This document shows positions 5,675-7,645 of a DNA stretch of 7,645 bases, one piece after another. The notes below the pieces were generated by a model that did not search any database, was not told the origin of the DNA, and worked only from the letters and a program-made list of their open reading frames with translations. Position 1 is the first letter of the stretch. Each line of letters starts with the position of its first letter. The stretch is from the NCBI GenBank assembly GCA_021814835.1, contig JAKAHO010000028.1, positions 1 to 7,645 of the forward strand, given 5' to 3'. A program made the translations under genes and the position numbers. Origin of the DNA: a bacterium (GTDB lineage Bacteria; Patescibacteriota; Minisyncoccia; UBA6257; GWB1-50-10).

Positions 5675-7267
5675 CTACTTTATTACGACGGTGAGCTTCG
5701 CGGGGTCGCTCGGGATGCTATGCACCCAGAACGGCCACAATTCAAGCGTGCCGTTATTGAGGCCCTGAAGCTCGGAAAGCGAGTTGCGGGCCGATGATTC
5801 GTCAGCGCCCAAAAGGTTTGTTTTCAGGGTATCGGTATCAATATCCGCAGCAAACGTTACCGTGCCCGTTGCCCGCATATCAATAGTACCCTCCTGAAAA
5901 TCATACGTCGGCCCGCCGTACTGCAATGCCATGTCGGCAACCTTTTCGCCCTTCGTATTACTGCCCTGAATTTTCGCTACGATTGCATTCTTGAGCGTTG
6001 TTTCATCGAATACGATCTTTCGTATCTCTCCTTCCATATATACACCGAACTTCCCTTCGTCTTTTCCGCCCAACTGCACGTTATCGGTTGTAATAACAAA
6101 CCTCGTACTCCCCGGAAGCGCGGTATACGGCCCCGCCATCGCGATAAGCAACTTCTCGAGCGAGGCATGCAATGCATCTTCTACCTTCTTTTCGCCGTTC
6201 GTCTTGTCTTCAGCCGAGGGCACCGAGCGCTCGCCCACCACGCCGCCCGCCATACCCAAAGCCGAAACGCCATAAAAGCCCGCAAAGCGCGGAGTGCTCT
6301 TAAAGCCCGGAATGGTCCATTTTGAAACTGGGCCAATATTGTACGCCTCCCCTGCTTCGCTTGCGGTCACTGTCGCATCAATCGAAGACGGCTCAATTTT
6401 ACCGTTTACAATTTTTGCTCCCGGCACCGTAATCTGCTTATCAAGCTTGAATATCTTGCCGTCCGGCGTCTCAAACCGCGTGAGCGCCACGAGCTGTTGA
6501 GGCGCCGAGCTGTATGCGTTGTAAATGGTGATAGTGCCGTTTGCCTTATTATTCACCTTTGCGACTCCGCTTGCGGGAAAATCCATAAGTAGATTTCCTT
6601 TTTGCACAAACAGCTCTCCTGGAATCAGCAGGTTCCCCGCACTCGAAGAGACTTCTCCATACTTTTTACTTATCTCCACGCTTTCATTCACGGGAACTTC
6701 GCGCCGCTTCACTTCCAGCGTCACCGTCGCGCGCGGCAGCTGCGTATATGCGCCCCATGCCGCGCCTGCAATGCTTAAAAAGATAACCGAAAGCAGGATG
6801 ATCCGCCGTATTCGCGAGGGCTTTCGCTCAAATGAAATTCTCTCATGCGCTTCGGGAAATGCTTTTGTATCAATGCAGAGAGACACCGCTTCATCCGTCT
6901 CGCTCCCCTCGTCATTCACACGGACTTCTTTTTCCAATTTTGCGGATTTTCTCTCAGGCTTAGGAGCGCGCCGTACAATATCCATAGACGGCTTCTCTTG
7001 CGTCCTCATAAACACCGGGTTTGACGCAGTAATTTTCGCGAGCGACGCGAGCTCAAGTACACGGTCATCAACCGATTCAATCGTAAGCTTTTTTCCTGCG
7101 GTCAGACTTTCGCGTTTCAGCACCTGAAAATTGCTGACTGAGCTTCCGAGTGCCGAATTTTTTGGAATATTAATAGTTACACCTGCCCCGCGCGTATGCA
7201 AAATCTTATCCACTGCGGCATCAAGACCGTCCGTTCTTCCGAGAAATATTTTTGGTTCTTCTTTCAT
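5675..7267 (-). CDS. Single-pass membrane protein with beta-rich extracytoplasmic region ('baseplate J-like' CPR family)
   Basis: A 530-residue protein resembling Patescibacteria proteins often labelled baseplate J/gp47-like; that label is from memory and does not establish a phage role. Residues about 5-86 look like a small alpha/beta cytoplasmic domain (KIFLGRTDGLDAAVDKIL, VTINIPKNSALGSS, then LTIESVDDRVLELASLAKIT). A charged linker follows (about 93-150). A basic patch (RIRR) precedes a membrane helix at about 155-175 (IILLSVIFLSIAGAAWGAY). The remaining ~355 residues are beta-rich with Gly/Thr/Asn turns, for example GTITIYNAYSSAPQQLVAL at about 244-262, and end in a hydrophobic strand (LTVVIK). 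Positive residues before the helix suggest N-in, C-out topology. I prefer the ATG at 7267; an in-frame TTG at 7288 would add 7 residues. The stop is TAG. No phage genes lie nearby, so a cell-envelope role is more likely. Confidence 0.65.
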   Translation of the reverse strand: MKEEPKIFLGRTDGLDAAVDKILHTRGAGVTINIPKNSALGSSVSNFQVLKRESLTAGKKLTIESVDDRVLELASLAKITASNPVFMRTQEKPSMDIVRRAPKPERKSAKLEKEVRVNDEGSETDEAVSLCIDTKAFPEAHERISFERKPSRIRRIILLSVIFLSIAGAAWGAYTQLPRATVTLEVKRREVPVNESVEISKKYGEVSSSAGNLLIPGELFVQKGNLLMDFPASGVAKVNNKANGTITIYNAYSSAPQQLVALTRFETPDGKIFKLDKQITVPGAKIVNGKIEPSSIDATVTASEAGEAYNIGPVSKWTIPGFKSTPRFAGFYGVSALGMAGGVVGERSVPSAEDKTNGEKKVEDALHASLEKLLIAMAGPYTALPGSTRFVITTDNVQLGGKDEGKFGVYMEGEIRKIVFDETTLKNAIVAKIQGSNTKGEKVADMALQYGGPTYDFQEGTIDMRATGTVTFAADIDTDTLKTNLLGADESSARNSLSELQGLNNGTLELWPFWVHSIPSDPAKLTVVIK

Positions 7268-7384
7268 CCCGTTAGAAGCAAATCGCAATCAAGCGAGATG
7301 CACAATTAATTAAGCTGCTTGAACGACGGTTTTTTGTTGATAATATTTCCATAATAGCATAGCGATTGCGGCTTCTAACGGGAT
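7266..7384. repeat. Imperfect inverted repeat overlapping the start codon of the membrane-protein gene
   Basis: ATCCCGTTAGAAGC (7266-7279) is exactly complementary in reverse to 7371-7384. After a 4-base bulge on the left arm (AAAT, 7280-7283), CGCAATC (7284-7290) pairs with 7364-7370. ATGC (7298-7301) can further pair with GCAT (7357-7360). The 73-base centre (7291-7363) is AT-rich and includes a six-T run. The left arm contains two bases of the ATG at 7267-7265. The arms have no T-tract after them, so it is not a standard terminator. Confidence 0.8.
7351..7359 (-). promoter_or_regulatory. Possible extended -10 promoter for the membrane-protein gene
   Basis: On the minus strand TGC precedes TATTAT, an extended -10 pattern with five of six matches in the hexamer. 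The -35 region would fall in the right arm of the inverted repeat and is poor (TTAGAA, 16 bases upstream). Transcripts from here would have a leader of about 75 bases carrying only the arm next to the gene. Confidence 0.35.
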
Positions 7385-7394
7385 TCATTGAAAT

Positions 7395-7645
7395 TTATTC
7401 GTGCGGTACTAGCCACTTTACCCGCCGATGCAACAACTGATTCAAAAAAGCATATTGCGGATCAATATATGGATAATGTGCGAGCGCAAGCATTTCTTCC
7501 TGTGGCCGCGTGAGCGCGGTTCGGGCCTGTTTCTGTACGCGATGCGCGGGCGACCCACCCTCATCATACCGCATCAGACACTCGTGCATTCTTGCATCCT
7601 CTATAAGCTGGGCAGGAAACGAACCGTGCGAATGGACCGTGAAGC
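7395..7645 (-). CDS. Unrecognised protein, C-terminal part (start beyond right edge)
   Basis: A minus-strand frame is open from the window edge to a TAA at 7397-7395, giving at least 83 residues. The first methionine in the window (7589) is probably internal, because the frame continues upstream without a stop (FTVHSHGSFPAQLIEDAR precedes it). The visible sequence is rich in His, Arg, Gln and aromatic residues, with HSHGSFP and LAHYPYIDPQYAFLNQLL as the most distinctive stretches, and looks like a soluble protein with a basic C-terminal end (HRRVKWLVPHE). I recognise no family. It lies in the same orientation as the membrane-protein gene, 127 bases upstream of it, with the inverted repeat between. 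Whether it is truly translated cannot be settled from this fragment. Confidence 0.5.
   Translation of the reverse strand, partial: FTVHSHGSFPAQLIEDARMHECLMRYDEGGSPAHRVQKQARTALTRPQEEMLALAHYPYIDPQYAFLNQLLHRRVKWLVPHE

Noticed and set aside
6525..7127. A 200-codon plus-strand open frame opposite the membrane-protein gene
   Set aside because: It is fully antisense to a well-supported coding frame, is rich in Ser/Arg/Phe as expected for a mirror frame, and has no recognisable domain or ribosome-binding site.
5675..7267. Phage tail or contractile injection baseplate gene
   Set aside because: The protein has a membrane helix in the middle and a cytoplasmic domain, and the neighbours are translation genes; there are no tail, sheath or spike genes in the window.
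7268..7288. A TTG start for the membrane protein, 7 residues upstream of the ATG
   Set aside because: The added residues are encoded by the inverted-repeat arm, TTG is a weaker start, and no ribosome-binding site precedes it. It cannot be excluded fully.
7266..7384. Integron attC recombination site
   Set aside because: The GTTAGAA and TTCTAAC ends resemble core sites but are in the reverse order from attC (which runs RYYYAAC to GTTRRRY), the terminal base does not fit the consensus, and no integrase or cassette is visible.
1..7645. CRISPR array, tRNA or rRNA genes, insertion sequences
   Set aside because: No regularly spaced direct repeats, cloverleaf sequences, rRNA signatures or transposase reading frames were seen.

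Overview
The window looks like a piece of a Patescibacteria (CPR) chromosome, most probably a Parcubacteria-type lineage. The evidence is a stripped-down ribosomal cluster with shortened proteins, a PEGA-domain envelope protein beside mreB, and a large single-pass membrane protein of the kind usually annotated 'baseplate J-like' in those genomes. All genes read with standard stop codons (TAA or TAG) and no in-frame TGA was seen. The taxonomic placement is inference from gene content, not from a phylogeny.

Left part (1-1850). The 5' part of mreB (cell-shape actin) runs off the left edge on the minus strand. It is divergent from a plus-strand gene for an N-terminally anchored protein with a PEGA-like domain and a propeller-like C-terminal region. 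An 81-base spacer between them must hold both promoters. The plus-strand gene ends at a strong hairpin with an A-tract on one side and a T-tract on the other, which can terminate transcription from both directions.

Middle (1849-5670). Nine translation and transcription genes lie on the minus strand in the order infA - rpmJ - rpsM - rpsK - rpsD - rpoA - rplQ - rplM - rpsI. Most gaps are only 4-18 bases. A near-consensus sigma70-type promoter (TTGACT, 17 bases, TATAAT) lies directly before infA, and the bidirectional hairpin follows rpsI, so this appears to be one complete transcription unit. The 37-residue rpmJ gene is intact, with all four zinc ligands. Three gene products are reduced relative to the textbook families: the RNA polymerase alpha subunit has no C-terminal domain, L13 is trimmed at both ends, and S4 keeps only half of its zinc-binding cysteines.

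Right part (5675-7645). A 530-residue minus-strand gene encodes a cytoplasmic alpha/beta-like domain, one membrane helix and a long beta-rich extracytoplasmic region. An imperfect inverted repeat of about 119 bases overlaps its start codon and fills most of the gap to the next gene. That next gene is an unrecognised minus-strand reading frame that continues past the right edge. I see no tRNA, rRNA, CRISPR array, insertion sequence or phage module.
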